Assembly (NCBI GenBank): GCA_030374805.1 | Contig: JARGSG010000191.1 | Span: 248,001 to 312,000 of the forward strand | DNA: 64,000 nucleotides | Direction: 5' to 3' | DNA from: Gracilaria gracilis | Taxonomy: Eukaryota; Rhodophyta; Florideophyceae; Gracilariales; Gracilariaceae | Program-made: the position numbers and the translations under genes | Notes under the pieces: generated by a model | Seen by the model: only the letters and a program-made list of their open reading frames with translations | Database searches by the model: none | What the model was told of the DNA's origin: nothing | In this document: one piece after another, positions 19,709-29,623 of the stretch | Layout of the letters: every line of letters starts with the position of its first letter | Position numbering within the stretch: the first letter of the stretch is position 1

Positions 19709-22123
19709 ATGGTGACCCCCGATCCTTATCTGAACCACATGGGTAGCCCTGGTACCAGCGTGCGGGCTCGCACCCGTAGCGGTACACGGCGATTGTCGGT
19801 TCCCCATGTTGGTCAATCGGACGCGGTAACCTCAAAGGACGGCGCGCCATCGGCGACCAATGCCGATACCTTAATGGTCGAACCAGCATGGGGCCCCGAA
19901 CGGGTGGAGGTTTTGAGCATCAGCTCTAGTGACTCACCCATTGTGGATAAAAAGCCGATTCGCTTCACCCCTGCGGTCGAATGTTCGCCGTCTCAACCAC
20001 TCCCTCACGGTACTCATCACACCATGTCGGGTGCCGGTCCCTCGCGCGGCCGCGGAAGCGGCATTGCCAAGTCTGGTTCTCGGGGTGCTGCTTTGTACCA
20101 TTCCCGCATCCAAACTGGTTTTCGGAGCCAGTCGGTTCCGTCTTCCTCAAATCAACCTCAAGGGATTCACGAAGGGATCCGGGACCCGTATGGTCCGGAG
20201 CCCGAGATTCCTCGTGGTATTTCCTATTATGGTTTGGAGCCGTTCACCACGGCCGACTGGAACGTTTCCCAACATGGTACCTTCGGGGTCGATCCAAGAA
20301 TGGTGTCGCAAGCGACTCTGTACCGTCGGAACTGGCCAGTGGCGCCGGGGAACACATCGCTTCCCGGCGTCTTGCGCCGTCCGACTTTGGATACCTACTT
20401 GGGTTTGTTTCGTTGGGATTGCGAGCGTCTCCGCTCCGTCCCCCAAACGCTCCACCGTCGGGATAAGGAATCTCAACCTCGTCAGGGTCGGGTGGAGTGC
20501 TATGACAGCCGCCAGCGACACACACCAATGAGGTATTTCATCCCCCCGCTTTATCCCAGCGATCTGCCGTATGTTCGTATTGAACTGGAGCTCCATTATT
20601 ACCGACGTCTGGTTGTGAAGATCTGTCAGTACGACTCCCTTCCGCAGCAGTACCTTCCGGCTTCACCACATTTGGTTTGCTTCGATAGGCCTTACAATAC
20701 CATCCATTGGGCTAACCGTCGTAGGTGGGGGGTGGATGCTGCCACCGAGGCTCGCATTCGCACCCGGTCCAGCTTCAACCGCGTCATGCATGGGTTCCAT
20801 AATGTGGAGTTCTTCTCACAACCTAATAAGGGAAGAACCTCTTGGTATGTGGCCCGACCTGAATGGTGGAATGCCTATGAGGTACTGATGTCGCTTAGCG
20901 TCCCAACCCCACCGGTATTGGCTTACTTCGGGAGCTACATCACCCGTAACCACGATCGGTATTACCTCATTTGGTCGATTGCCCTCGCGGAATGGGCCGT
21001 ATTGGTGGCCATCTTGGCTCTGCAGGCTGCCCGTGACGGTATTGACTGGGATTGTCGTTCTCGAGAAGCCGAGATTTACCGTGACGGTGTGCAACCTCCT
21101 GGTCGTATGTTCTTCATTCCCCCGAGGGTCATTCGCGACATTCGCCTATTTGGACTCGGAACCATTGTGGCAGGTACGGACTACTCTATTGAGCAGCTGG
21201 AATCGTTGCTTACCCAAGTGGAGAGTTTCCCGTGGGGAGCCAAGCAGGGGTGGGAGGTTTTCGATCCGGTGTCCTGGAAGGTTGTATCCCGCGCGGAGCA
21301 GCGCTATCCCGGGGCTCCGACCGATCAGGGACCTCCAGGGAGTCCCGAGCCATTCCCAACCGTGGTGGAATCGCCAGCAGCTACCCCTGTGGTCACTTCA
21401 GCTCCTACTCCCGCTCCAGAGGGACGCAATACGCCTGCCCATACTGGTGTCCGTCCTCTTCTCCCTAGTACCACACGGGTTGATGGGCCTCCGCGGGCTA
21501 TCCTCGGGGGTGTCATGGCTGCGGCTGCGGCGCCTGTCCCCTCTCAGGTGGACTCCCAGGCCATTTCAGGTTTAATGGCTCGGGTCCGCCAAGCCTGTGT
21601 GGTGAACTTCCAGCGGGCGGGTCCTACCTCTGTGGTCGAAGCTCTTACCCTTCTGGAAAGCATCCTGCCTCGTCATGCACAGTACATGCGATCCTTTTCC
21701 CAAATTGGTGAGTTCCGGAACCGGTTCCAGGTCGAGCTCTACCAGATGGCTACCAACCAGGTGGCAGGCCTAGCGACGGCCATGGGCCCGACGCCTACAA
21801 ACCCTTTGGAGGATCTCCTATTTGGTGCTAGCCTGAACCCCGGCCTTCTAGCCGCTACGCAGGCTCCTCTCCACATCGGGTCGTCGGCACCTCCGTCGGT
21901 TGCGCAGGCGAGCGCGCCACCTCCGATGGGTGCCGACGTGATGCCAGGCGTCAGCGTGCCTACTAGTACCCCCGTGGGTCATGGTAGCGCGCCTAGCCAG
22001 GCTCCCGGCCAGGCTCACCTCTTCCAGCCTTGGCCGGGAGCCCATCAGAACACCACTCCGGGTCGGGGATCCTCAGCTGGAGGCTCTTCGGGGCCTCACT
22101 TTGCCACTCACCCATCAGGTTGA
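19709..22123 (+). CDS. antisense-encoded accessory protein of the gypsy element
   Basis: Open for 945 codons from 19286; the ATG at 19709 gives about 804 residues and avoids a low-complexity 5' part. Encoded opposite to gag-pol and converging with it. No known domain recognised; in particular, no nucleic-acid polymerase, protease or zinc-cluster motif. The central part (about 20665-21200) is rich in Trp/Tyr/Arg and matches the ORF of the second element at 63487-64000, sharing RWG, ATEARIR, HNVEFF, LSVPTP, VLAY and AEWAV in order. The C-terminal third is Pro/Ala/Ser-rich with one helical island (about 21560-21830). Conservation between two diverged elements shows this is a real, selected protein. 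A role as DNA-binding or anti-silencing factor for the element's palindromes is my inference; a structural or envelope-like role is not excluded. Confidence 0.8.
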   Translation: MVTPDPYLNHMGSPGTSVRARTRSGTRRLSVPHVGQSDAVTSKDGAPSATNADTLMVEPAWGPERVEVLSISSSDSPIVDKKPIRFTPAVECSPSQPLPHGTHHTMSGAGPSRGRGSGIAKSGSRGAALYHSRIQTGFRSQSVPSSSNQPQGIHEGIRDPYGPEPEIPRGISYYGLEPFTTADWNVSQHGTFGVDPRMVSQATLYRRNWPVAPGNTSLPGVLRRPTLDTYLGLFRWDCERLRSVPQTLHRRDKESQPRQGRVECYDSRQRHTPMRYFIPPLYPSDLPYVRIELELHYYRRLVVKICQYDSLPQQYLPASPHLVCFDRPYNTIHWANRRRWGVDAATEARIRTRSSFNRVMHGFHNVEFFSQPNKGRTSWYVARPEWWNAYEVLMSLSVPTPPVLAYFGSYITRNHDRYYLIWSIALAEWAVLVAILALQAARDGIDWDCRSREAEIYRDGVQPPGRMFFIPPRVIRDIRLFGLGTIVAGTDYSIEQLESLLTQVESFPWGAKQGWEVFDPVSWKVVSRAEQRYPGAPTDQGPPGSPEPFPTVVESPAATPVVTSAPTPAPEGRNTPAHTGVRPLLPSTTRVDGPPRAILGGVMAAAAAPVPSQVDSQAISGLMARVRQACVVNFQRAGPTSVVEALTLLESILPRHAQYMRSFSQIGEFRNRFQVELYQMATNQVAGLATAMGPTPTNPLEDLLFGASLNPGLLAATQAPLHIGSSAPPSVAQASAPPPMGADVMPGVSVPTSTPVGHGSAPSQAPGQAHLFQPWPGAHQNTTPGRGSSAGGSSGPHFATHPSG

Positions 22124-23035
22124 TTGTCGTAACCACTTCTGCATCCCTGTTGGTATTGCTCTTTCAGTAAAGTTAAAAGTTATGTGTTTCCATGTTAGGT
22201 TCCAATTTCCATCGAGGGGCATTGCGAGGCGGAAACGCGAAAATAACTCCCCTCCCCCTTCCTTAGACCAGCGTACCACGGTGGGTGAAGCGTAGTTCCT
22301 TGTAGGTAAATTGGTTCCATCTGGAGCCACATTTGCGTGCTCGTAGTATGGATTCACCATGATGGTACGACGCTTCGCCTCCGCGCGGGGCAGCGAGCGG
22401 TTTTGCCTCCCCGTGAGGTGAGGTGACGTGCCACGCGCTTGCGCGCGGTGGCCAGCAATGTACCTGGATTGGTCTGCATGGCCTCTCACCATGCATGGGC
22501 GCACGTGCGGTGTTTCACCCTGGAGGTTACTTGCAAGGCGAATCAAAATATTTGACCGGAAAATTACCCATCCATATGGTAGTGAAAACGCAGAAAACCC
22601 TTTTGGTCTGTATCTCGAGAACCAAGGGGTTTCAGAGGCTGGGAATGGCCGATTCGGGAGCGCGGCACGGTCAAAATACTTAGATTTTTGACCATGCCGT
22701 TGCTCGCTCCCTACACACAATAGTGTAAACCGAATCGGTTACTCCGCACGGCGCGCCACGAGAAGCGCGCGTATGCCTCGTCAAATAAAAAGATACAATT
22801 TTTTGAATGTTTCCACCGTGCGGGTTCGCGCGCGTGCCGCGCACGTGCATGGCGCGTGTGCAACGGCGCGCGTACAACGGTGCGTCCGTCTTTAGCGCTA
22901 CCGCTCCTTGGACGTACCCTCATGGAATGCTTCCTTCTTGTTGTACCTTCCCGGTGAGCGTCCGAACCGACTTTGGTACTCCTCATTACAATGTGCTTTT
23001 CCCCCTTCCTTGGGGGACTGCATTACCTCTAAGGT
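22124..23035. other. spacer between convergent gypsy ORFs
   Basis: No coding support on either strand. GC-rich with many alternating gcgcg words, plus ACC-N5/6-GGT palindromes (starting 22356, 22462, 22517, 22815, 22945, 22966 and 23024). It probably carries the 3' ends of the sense and antisense transcripts. Confidence 0.5.
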
Positions 23036-26000
23036 TTACCCATCATTCGGCATGTCCTCTCCTTTGCGGTTCCAGTAGCTTACCCTGAAATGGTGTGGTA
23101 TGGCTGAGGGCGGCTCGGCGGTATCACCGTCAGCCCCCCAGCCATACCAGCGTACTGTGTACTTCAGACCTTCTTGGGTACGGCGGTGACCTACAAGGCG
23201 TTCCACTGGGAACTCATTAGAGACCTGGGCTGGTATCGTTTCACCACTTTGGTTTAGATGAGCATCAGTACCACTAGGGGTAGGTGTTTCCTCTGAAGGA
23301 GCAACCGTAATCCCCGCAGGTGGTACGTAGTCTGGGTCGTCACCCTGTGCGTCATCATTAACCTCGATGGGTGTCCCGTCTTCCCGGGGCTGAGTCCTTA
23401 GGGCAACCGCTTGTGGGTCACGCGCGGATTCTCCGCGTTCCTTCCTGGACTGAACCGTCTGAGGTGCAACCGTGATTCGGTCAATAGAGATTGTATTCTC
23501 TACACCATCTTGGTTCACCGTTACCGTATGGTCGGTCGACCGAACTACCTTGAAAGGTCCCGATGATTTCGGAAGAAGCTTAGAATTGATATCTCTACCA
23601 ATAGCTTCATCATCAGCTTCATCACCCGGTCGTGGTTTAGCTCCTTTCGGAGGGTGGTCAATAAAGACATATTGACCCGGCGTAGCCGTTACCACTTGGG
23701 TTACCTTACGGTCGTAGTCCTCCTTGTACCGCTTCTGGGATGCTGTGAGCTTGCTCTCAGCATACTTGAGAGCACGTCTCAACCTCAAAAGGGTATTCCG
23801 TTTGACCTGTGACGGTGTGAGCGCTCCGGCGGCTTCTTGTCCTAATGGGTCCCCTTCAACAACAATACCTGGTGGGTGTCTTGACAGTATTAGATCGAAC
23901 GGCGTAGTTTGCGTCGCTCGATGAACCTGAAGGTTATATGCATATGTCAAGGGCTGCACGAGCTCGTCCCAACCAGTTTGGTGTTCTTCCGTATAATGTC
24001 GCAGCCTAGATACCAGTGTTCGGTTAAAGCGCTCCACTTGCCCATTCGTTTGCGGATGGTAGGCAGTAGTGAAGTAGTGCTTAATACCCAAGAGGTTACA
24101 AACAGCTTCAAAGAACTTCGAAGCTAAGTTCGAACCATTGTCGGTAAGTAGATAAAGCGGTGCACCATACGGGTAGATCCAATTGTTCAAGAACGCGACC
24201 GCGAGGGTCGTCGATTTCGTGTCCTTCAAGGGTATCGCTCGCGTGAGCTTCGAGAACCTGTCGGTGATTACGATGATGTACTGATATCCCCTTGTGGTTT
24301 TTGGTAATGGACCCAGAAGGCCTATTGCGACGAACTCGAGAGGACCCGCTGCAGGGAATAACTTCAAGTATTTCCTGTGCTTCCGGAGACCTCCACGGGT
24401 ACGTACGCAAGATTCACATTGACCTACAAAGGTATATATATCATTAGCCATATGAGGCCAGTAGTACCCTTGCCTCAAGGTGTAGTACATTCTCGTACCT
24501 TCAGGGTGTCCTGATAGCCTTGGGTAGTGGGCTAGGTACAGCACCCGAGGGCGCAGCACCTTGGGCACTACCTTCTGAAGGGAACCATCAATAGGAGCTC
24601 GCCTCACCAGGAAACCATTTCGGTCGACGTCAAAGTTCGAGTCTTTCATACCTACTTGGTCCATGAGAGAGCGGCAATAAACATCGTTTTCTTGCTCTCT
24701 CAGGAATTCCTCGCGGGTAATTGGCATGACGTCTGTTTCCTCGAAGGCGAGTATTTCCCGAGCGATGGCATCACTAAACCACGTATCCTCTTCAGGTAGA
24801 GTCCAGTAACCTTCTAAGGTATCACCATCAGGGTTGGTAGAGATGGTAAAGCATGGGATATCATCCTCTACCGGCTCGGTGTCCAAACCATCTGTGGTAA
24901 TGCGAGACATCGCGTCTGCGACATTGTGCTTGATACCTGGACGGTACTGTACGTCATACTCGAACTCTGAAAGTCGTAACCGCCATCGGGCAAGTCTGCC
25001 TGATGCGTCGGCCAGACCCAGTATCCACCGTAGGGCATCATGGTCGGTTCGAAGCGTGAACCTTTCACCATATAGGTAGGGACGGAGCATCAACATGCTC
25101 CAGACTACTGCCAGACATTCCTTTTCGGTTGTTGTGTAGTTCTTTTCTGCAGCGTGCAAAGCACGGCTCCAGTGCCCTATAGGTAGTTTGTCGCCGTTTT
25201 CTTGCTCCTGCATAAGACAACAACCAATTTGGGCGTCCGAAGCGTCAGTATCCAACGTGTATCGTAAACCAGCTTTGGGTAATGCCAAGATGGGAGGTGT
25301 CAAGAGCGCATGTTTCAGCGCCTCGAACGCATCCATTTCCTCATTGGTAAGACATTCAAACCTTGTAGGTTGACCTTTCAGCAGCTTCCTGTTGAGGGGA
25401 GCCGCTATCTTGGCAAATCCCTTGATAAACCGGCGGTACACATTGCACAAACCTATAAAGGATCGGATTTCCGTCTGGGACGTGGGTGGCTTCGCCTCCT
25501 GCACGGCCCGGATATTCCGCGGCGTCACTTCTAACCTCCCAGGGCTGATGATATGACCAAGGTATTCTACCTCTTTGGTGAAGAATTCGCACTTGCGGAG
25601 CTTCAACGTTACTCCAGATTCCCTCAAAAGGTTCAAAACTTCCCTAACATGGTGGAAATGTTCCTCTACCGTTCTGGAATATATGATTACATCGTCGATG
25701 TATACCAGAGCGGTTCTCCACTTCACCTTCGAAAGGATTATATCTAACGCCCTCTGAAAGGTAGCCGGGGCATTTCGCAACCCAAAGGGCATACGCGTAA
25801 AGCAGAATAACCCAGCGTGGCAAGTAAACGTAGTTTTGTCCTTGTCTTCTTCCCTGATAGGTACCTGCCAATAACCACAATTGGCATCGAGCGTAGTAAA
25901 GATCTTGGCGTTGCCCAACGAATCTATACACTCGTCCATTCCAGGTATTGGGTACGAATCCCTAATGGTCATACTATTCAGTCTTCTGTAGTCCACACAG

Positions 26001-26554
26001 AACCGCATACGGGTATCATTCTTCTTTGTGACGAGAACCACAGGGCTGGCCCAGTCCGCATTTGCTGGTTCTATGACACCTTCACGGAGCATTCTCTCGA
26101 CCTCATTGAGCTCAACCTCCCGGGCTTTTGGACCTGCACGGTAAGGCTGCTGGTAAATGGGTTTCCAGCCAGGCACCATATCAATACGGTGCTCTGTAGC
26201 CTCAATTTGGCCCAACCGGCCCGACCACATGGGTTCAAATTCTTCTAAGAGACTGAGGATCCGGTCTTGGAGAGCCTGGTTCTCCGCACCGATCTGGACT
26301 TCCTCTCTCCAATTCCGCACTGGGTCCAGTTCCATAGTCTTTTCCTGATCTCCAACCTTAAAGGTATTGGCGATCTTCTGTTCCATTTTGGTATTTGTCG
26401 ATAACGGGGGCGCATATGCAGGGTATGGCGCATCCGTTCCCCCCCCCTTCCTTAGAGGTGGCGACCTCGCCCAACCCATTAGGTGAGACCGTGAAAACCC
26501 CTTGTGGTGCCGGCAATGCGATTCCAATAGTGGTATTCTTGGGTAACTTAACAA
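23036..26554 (-). CDS. pol: gypsy pol: RT, RNase H, integrase, chromodomain
   Basis: 1172 codons open. Reverse transcriptase has the active site YIDD at 285-288. RNase H begins LDTDASDAQIG near 434. The integrase has an HHCC zinc site (His676, His683, Cys713, Cys716) and a DDE core with Asp805 and Glu841 separated by 35 residues. The position of the first catalytic Asp is Gly745 (VAIGLLGPLPKT instead of the usual ...DLLGPLPKT), so strand transfer should fail. A C-terminal chromodomain (about 1114-1160; VERLVGHRRTQEGLKYTVRWYGW) marks a chromovirus-like element that would read histone marks. There is no own start: it overlaps the protease frame by about 200 bp and would be reached by frameshifting at the G9 tract (26439-26447 on plus) or is broken there. 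Confidence 0.93.
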   Translation of the reverse strand: MLSYPRIPLLESHCRHHKGFSRSHLMGWARSPPLRKGGGTDAPYPAYAPPLSTNTKMEQKIANTFKVGDQEKTMELDPVRNWREEVQIGAENQALQDRILSLLEEFEPMWSGRLGQIEATEHRIDMVPGWKPIYQQPYRAGPKAREVELNEVERMLREGVIEPANADWASPVVLVTKKNDTRMRFCVDYRRLNSMTIRDSYPIPGMDECIDSLGNAKIFTTLDANCGYWQVPIREEDKDKTTFTCHAGLFCFTRMPFGLRNAPATFQRALDIILSKVKWRTALVYIDDVIIYSRTVEEHFHHVREVLNLLRESGVTLKLRKCEFFTKEVEYLGHIISPGRLEVTPRNIRAVQEAKPPTSQTEIRSFIGLCNVYRRFIKGFAKIAAPLNRKLLKGQPTRFECLTNEEMDAFEALKHALLTPPILALPKAGLRYTLDTDASDAQIGCCLMQEQENGDKLPIGHWSRALHAAEKNYTTTEKECLAVVWSMLMLRPYLYGERFTLRTDHDALRWILGLADASGRLARWRLRLSEFEYDVQYRPGIKHNVADAMSRITTDGLDTEPVEDDIPCFTISTNPDGDTLEGYWTLPEEDTWFSDAIAREILAFEETDVMPITREEFLREQENDVYCRSLMDQVGMKDSNFDVDRNGFLVRRAPIDGSLQKVVPKVLRPRVLYLAHYPRLSGHPEGTRMYYTLRQGYYWPHMANDIYTFVGQCESCVRTRGGLRKHRKYLKLFPAAGPLEFVAIGLLGPLPKTTRGYQYIIVITDRFSKLTRAIPLKDTKSTTLAVAFLNNWIYPYGAPLYLLTDNGSNLASKFFEAVCNLLGIKHYFTTAYHPQTNGQVERFNRTLVSRLRHYTEEHQTGWDELVQPLTYAYNLQVHRATQTTPFDLILSRHPPGIVVEGDPLGQEAAGALTPSQVKRNTLLRLRRALKYAESKLTASQKRYKEDYDRKVTQVVTATPGQYVFIDHPPKGAKPRPGDEADDEAIGRDINSKLLPKSSGPFKVVRSTDHTVTVNQDGVENTISIDRITVAPQTVQSRKERGESARDPQAVALRTQPREDGTPIEVNDDAQGDDPDYVPPAGITVAPSEETPTPSGTDAHLNQSGETIPAQVSNEFPVERLVGHRRTQEGLKYTVRWYGWGADGDTAEPPSAIPHHFRVSYWNRKGEDMPNDG

Positions 26555-27233
26555 TGTGATTGCTAAAGTTACTCAAGTACACCTTGAAGGATTGGTTAGG
26601 GATGTTGTCGATAATCCCGTTTGCCATCAAGGCGAGATGTCTTTCTGCCAACCTAGGATGGGTCTGTAGCATTACCAATCCTGGAACTGCGCATGAGACA
26701 TTCACTACCATTTGGGTCATAGCCGGAATTGAAACCAATTTGGTGAGCCGTATCTTGTTTGAAACCGTTTCGGTGGGTATATTGAACCTCGGCTTCTTAC
26801 GCCAACCATTTTTGGTCTGCGTACTACCCAGTATGGCAATACGACCACCTTGACGGAGAGCGACCGTTCGGGACCCTGGCAAAATTGCCTTGACATGTTT
26901 GTCAATAAAGTTGGTCCCGAGGATACAGTCTGTCGCCAAACGATCCACCACAAAGAAATTGAGCTTCACCTTCAAGGTTCCAAGTTGTACCACAGTGGTT
27001 AACATTCCTCTAAGGTGCAGTGGGCGCTCATTAGCGTCCACCAGCGGGTTGATAGTCGGGGCAGGCCGAATGTTCCGCAAGACCACATCGGGTATGACGC
27101 GAGCGTTTAGGACATTTGGACCGGCGCCGGTATCGAGTACACACGCAACGGGGACCTGTAGATAATTGAGAAAGCTTACTGAAGCATTAACTTTATAGTT
27201 ATTGTACTTCATTACACACACCATTGGGTACAT
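26358..27233 (-). CDS. gypsy retropepsin-like protease region
   Basis: 291 codons. The aspartic protease active site is CVLDTGAG (Asp34, Thr, Gly), followed by a second strand region and the ILGTNF motif that normally forms the flap/psi-loop end. It lies downstream of the gag zinc knuckle and runs into the pol frame through a G9 tract. In that overlap this frame reads GEVATSKEGGGNGCA, while pol reads the same bases one base shifted. Processes the Gag-Pol polyprotein in intact elements. Separation of gag, protease and pol into three frames suggests either programmed shifting or decay. Confidence 0.8.
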   Translation of the reverse strand: MYPMVCVMKYNNYKVNASVSFLNYLQVPVACVLDTGAGPNVLNARVIPDVVLRNIRPAPTINPLVDANERPLHLRGMLTTVVQLGTLKVKLNFFVVDRLATDCILGTNFIDKHVKAILPGSRTVALRQGGRIAILGSTQTKNGWRKKPRFNIPTETVSNKIRLTKLVSIPAMTQMVVNVSCAVPGLVMLQTHPRLAERHLALMANGIIDNIPNQSFKVYLSNFSNHIVKLPKNTTIGIALPAPQGVFTVSPNGLGEVATSKEGGGNGCAIPCICAPVIDKYQNGTEDRQYL

Positions 27234-27311
27234 CTGATTCTTCTTTTTCCACCATTAAGGTTTCCCGTTCCGGTATCGACGGGCCTTCCAATTCACGGTT
27301 AGGGGTGGCCC

Positions 27312-29476
27312 CTACGCTAACCGTTCGGTGTTTTCCTGCTCCTCCTGAGCGGGACTGTCCTTCTCCAAGATTGGTGTTTCCTCGACGAGATGAACCTGAG
27401 ATGGTGATGGTTGAGCTTGTACCCTCTTTCCAGATCCATATAGGTTACGGTGGTTTTGCTGCCTGGCACTGATCAGATGTTCGCGCACCCCTGGGGGTAT
27501 TTTGTCACATCTGTTCGCCAGATGGTCTGGCGACAAACAGAGTTAGCAAACCAATCCACCTGTCTGGGGATCACGCATTGCCATAGAGGTAGGTCGGGTC
27601 ACCGGATTGGTCGGTGCTGTAGCATAGGAAGATGCTTGCGAACCACCCGTTGAGGTTTGTTGAGTGCTCGCCGCACTCGGTGGCGACCTTACCGAAGCTG
27701 GGGTGGTACTGTCGACGACCAATTACCAGTGGAGGTGGCTCGTGACTGAGCCTGCGGCGCAGTCACGAGATGAACTGCCATTCCTGTTGGTACGCGAATG
27801 AGCGAATCTCCCTCTGAGGTAGTGCTTTCTTCTAGCTCCAATACTGACCGTTTCGGTTTATCCTTTGAGGTATGGGACGCCGACGGCTTCTTTCCGTGAC
27901 GGAGAGTGTCGCCTAGTCCCAGGGCATAACGGGCAAGCCCATTATAGTCCACCTTACGGTTGTTCGCCAGGTAATTGCGTACCTGCGAACGGATCGCTTT
28001 GTCAACATTGTCGGCAAAGAGTGACTTCAACCTACTAGTGGTAAAGACATTACCGCATCGGGTGGCCAGATTCCAAAGGCCCAACGAGAATTCCATTTCG
28101 GTTTGGCTAGAGCGTTGGCGATATGCCTGCACCTCAGCGTAACCTTCCTGGATAACCTCATCGGTAGCGTAAGTTTCCAACATGAAATTAACCACTCCTG
28201 GGTACGTCTCTAACATCTCTGTCCCCTCTTCATCAACCGCCAGGGTATTTCCACGGAGCCTACCTTGCAGCAAGTGGTAAGCTTGACCTTTAAGGTAAAA
28301 CTGGAATAACCACATGGCAGCACCTTCGGAAAAACCATTTTGGTCACATGCAATCTTGAACTTCTGTAGAAACTCAATTACCGCAATGGGATCATCACCT
28401 GTGAAGGTAGTATCACCCATCTGGAAGCTGAGCTTCTTATGGTGCTTGGTGATCTTCTGCGCAACCTCTTGGGTGTAAGCAGAGGATCGGTTTCTCAACC
28501 GATATGACCTATAATCAACCGCTTTGGTGAACATATCGTTCAGCGGCTGACGCACCTCTAGGGTTGTATCGGTGTCCGAATCCGAGTCGGACGACTCGTA
28601 CCGTTTCTTCTTACCTTTCCGGTTTCTCTTTGACGACTTCTTCGCCAACCTGTTCGGTCTCTTCTGGCGTCTACCTTTACGGTCATCATCCGACGATGAA
28701 CCAGTATCGGTATCGGAGCTCGAGGAATCGGGGTCAGAGTCGTAGCCGCGATTCTTTCTCTTTTTCCTCCTCCTTTCTTTACCCTTGCGTTTTCTTCTTC
28801 GTCGCCCCTCATCTGGGTCAGACGAATCGTCCTCAGGTCCACCAGCCTTGGTGTCCTTTCGAACGTTACCTCCAATGGGTGGCAAGTACACGTCTCGAGG
28901 GCTCATCTCTATATGGCCCTCTTGACCTTGCCTTAAACCTTGTAGGTACGCACTATCGGCCGGAATTGGCTTGATTGGTGCGGAAGAACCAGCAGGGATC
29001 CCTTGTGGTATGCGAGTAACCACATTCACCCCAGGGGTTTTGGCTTCCGCCATTCCTTCAGAAAACCAAAGGTCTTGAACCACTCGGTAGATATGCTCCC
29101 GGGCACCCGTTAAGAGGTATGTTTCAACCAATTTAGGTATGCGTTGAGAGAGCTCGTGCACGGCTCGATCAACCACCAAGCGGGTAACGGCGTCCATGTC
29201 CATTGAGGTCATAGCTTCATTAACCGTAGCGGTAAAAAGAGCTTTCGCTCGATCTTCCAATTGGGGCCAAAGGTCCTCAACCGTTGTCGGCAAATCCTTG
29301 TTAGGTTCAGGAGCCAACGGTGGCTGAGTGCCCGTATCCTTTGAGGTTCCGGCCCGAGGTTGCCGAAGCAACTCCTCGGGATTATCCAGAATGGGTTTAG
29401 CGGCCGAAGCCGCAGCAGAACCCTTGTGGCTAGGTGGCGCGCTAGAGCCACGAGTAATCCTTTTAGGTCTTTCCAT
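27312..29476 (-). pseudogene. gag: gypsy gag with zinc knuckle, frameshift and stop
   Basis: The ATG at 29476 opens a capsid/nucleocapsid frame to 27689. It has a Pro/Ser N-terminus, a helical domain, a very basic/acidic low-complexity stretch (KGKERRRKKRKNRG, then Ser/Asp runs) and a capsid-like helical domain (about 28500-27950). Gag continues in another frame from about 27710. There the text becomes Ser/Thr/Pro-rich and reaches a C-X2-C-X4-H-X4-C knuckle whose second residue is a TAA (27543-27545), and ends at 27312. Thus one frameshift and one nonsense codon. Encodes the particle protein in intact relatives. Confidence 0.82.
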
Positions 29477-29607
29477 AGTGACCAATAGTGGTATCCAATT
29501 GCTTCGCGAGTATTCCTACGAAACCAAATAGGTGTGTGAACTTCCAGAATCCTTTCGAATGTCTTCTGTTCACCAGTAAAAGTACGACAAAAACCAAGAA
29601 ACTTCTA

Positions 29608-29620
29608 GGTCAGGAGACCA
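29608..29620 (-). other. gypsy primer binding site
   Basis: On minus, TGGTCTCCTGACC begins 3 nt inside the 5' LTR. It starts with TGG as expected for pairing with a tRNA 3' CCA end. The tRNA was not identified. Confidence 0.65.
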
Positions 29621-29623
29621 AAA

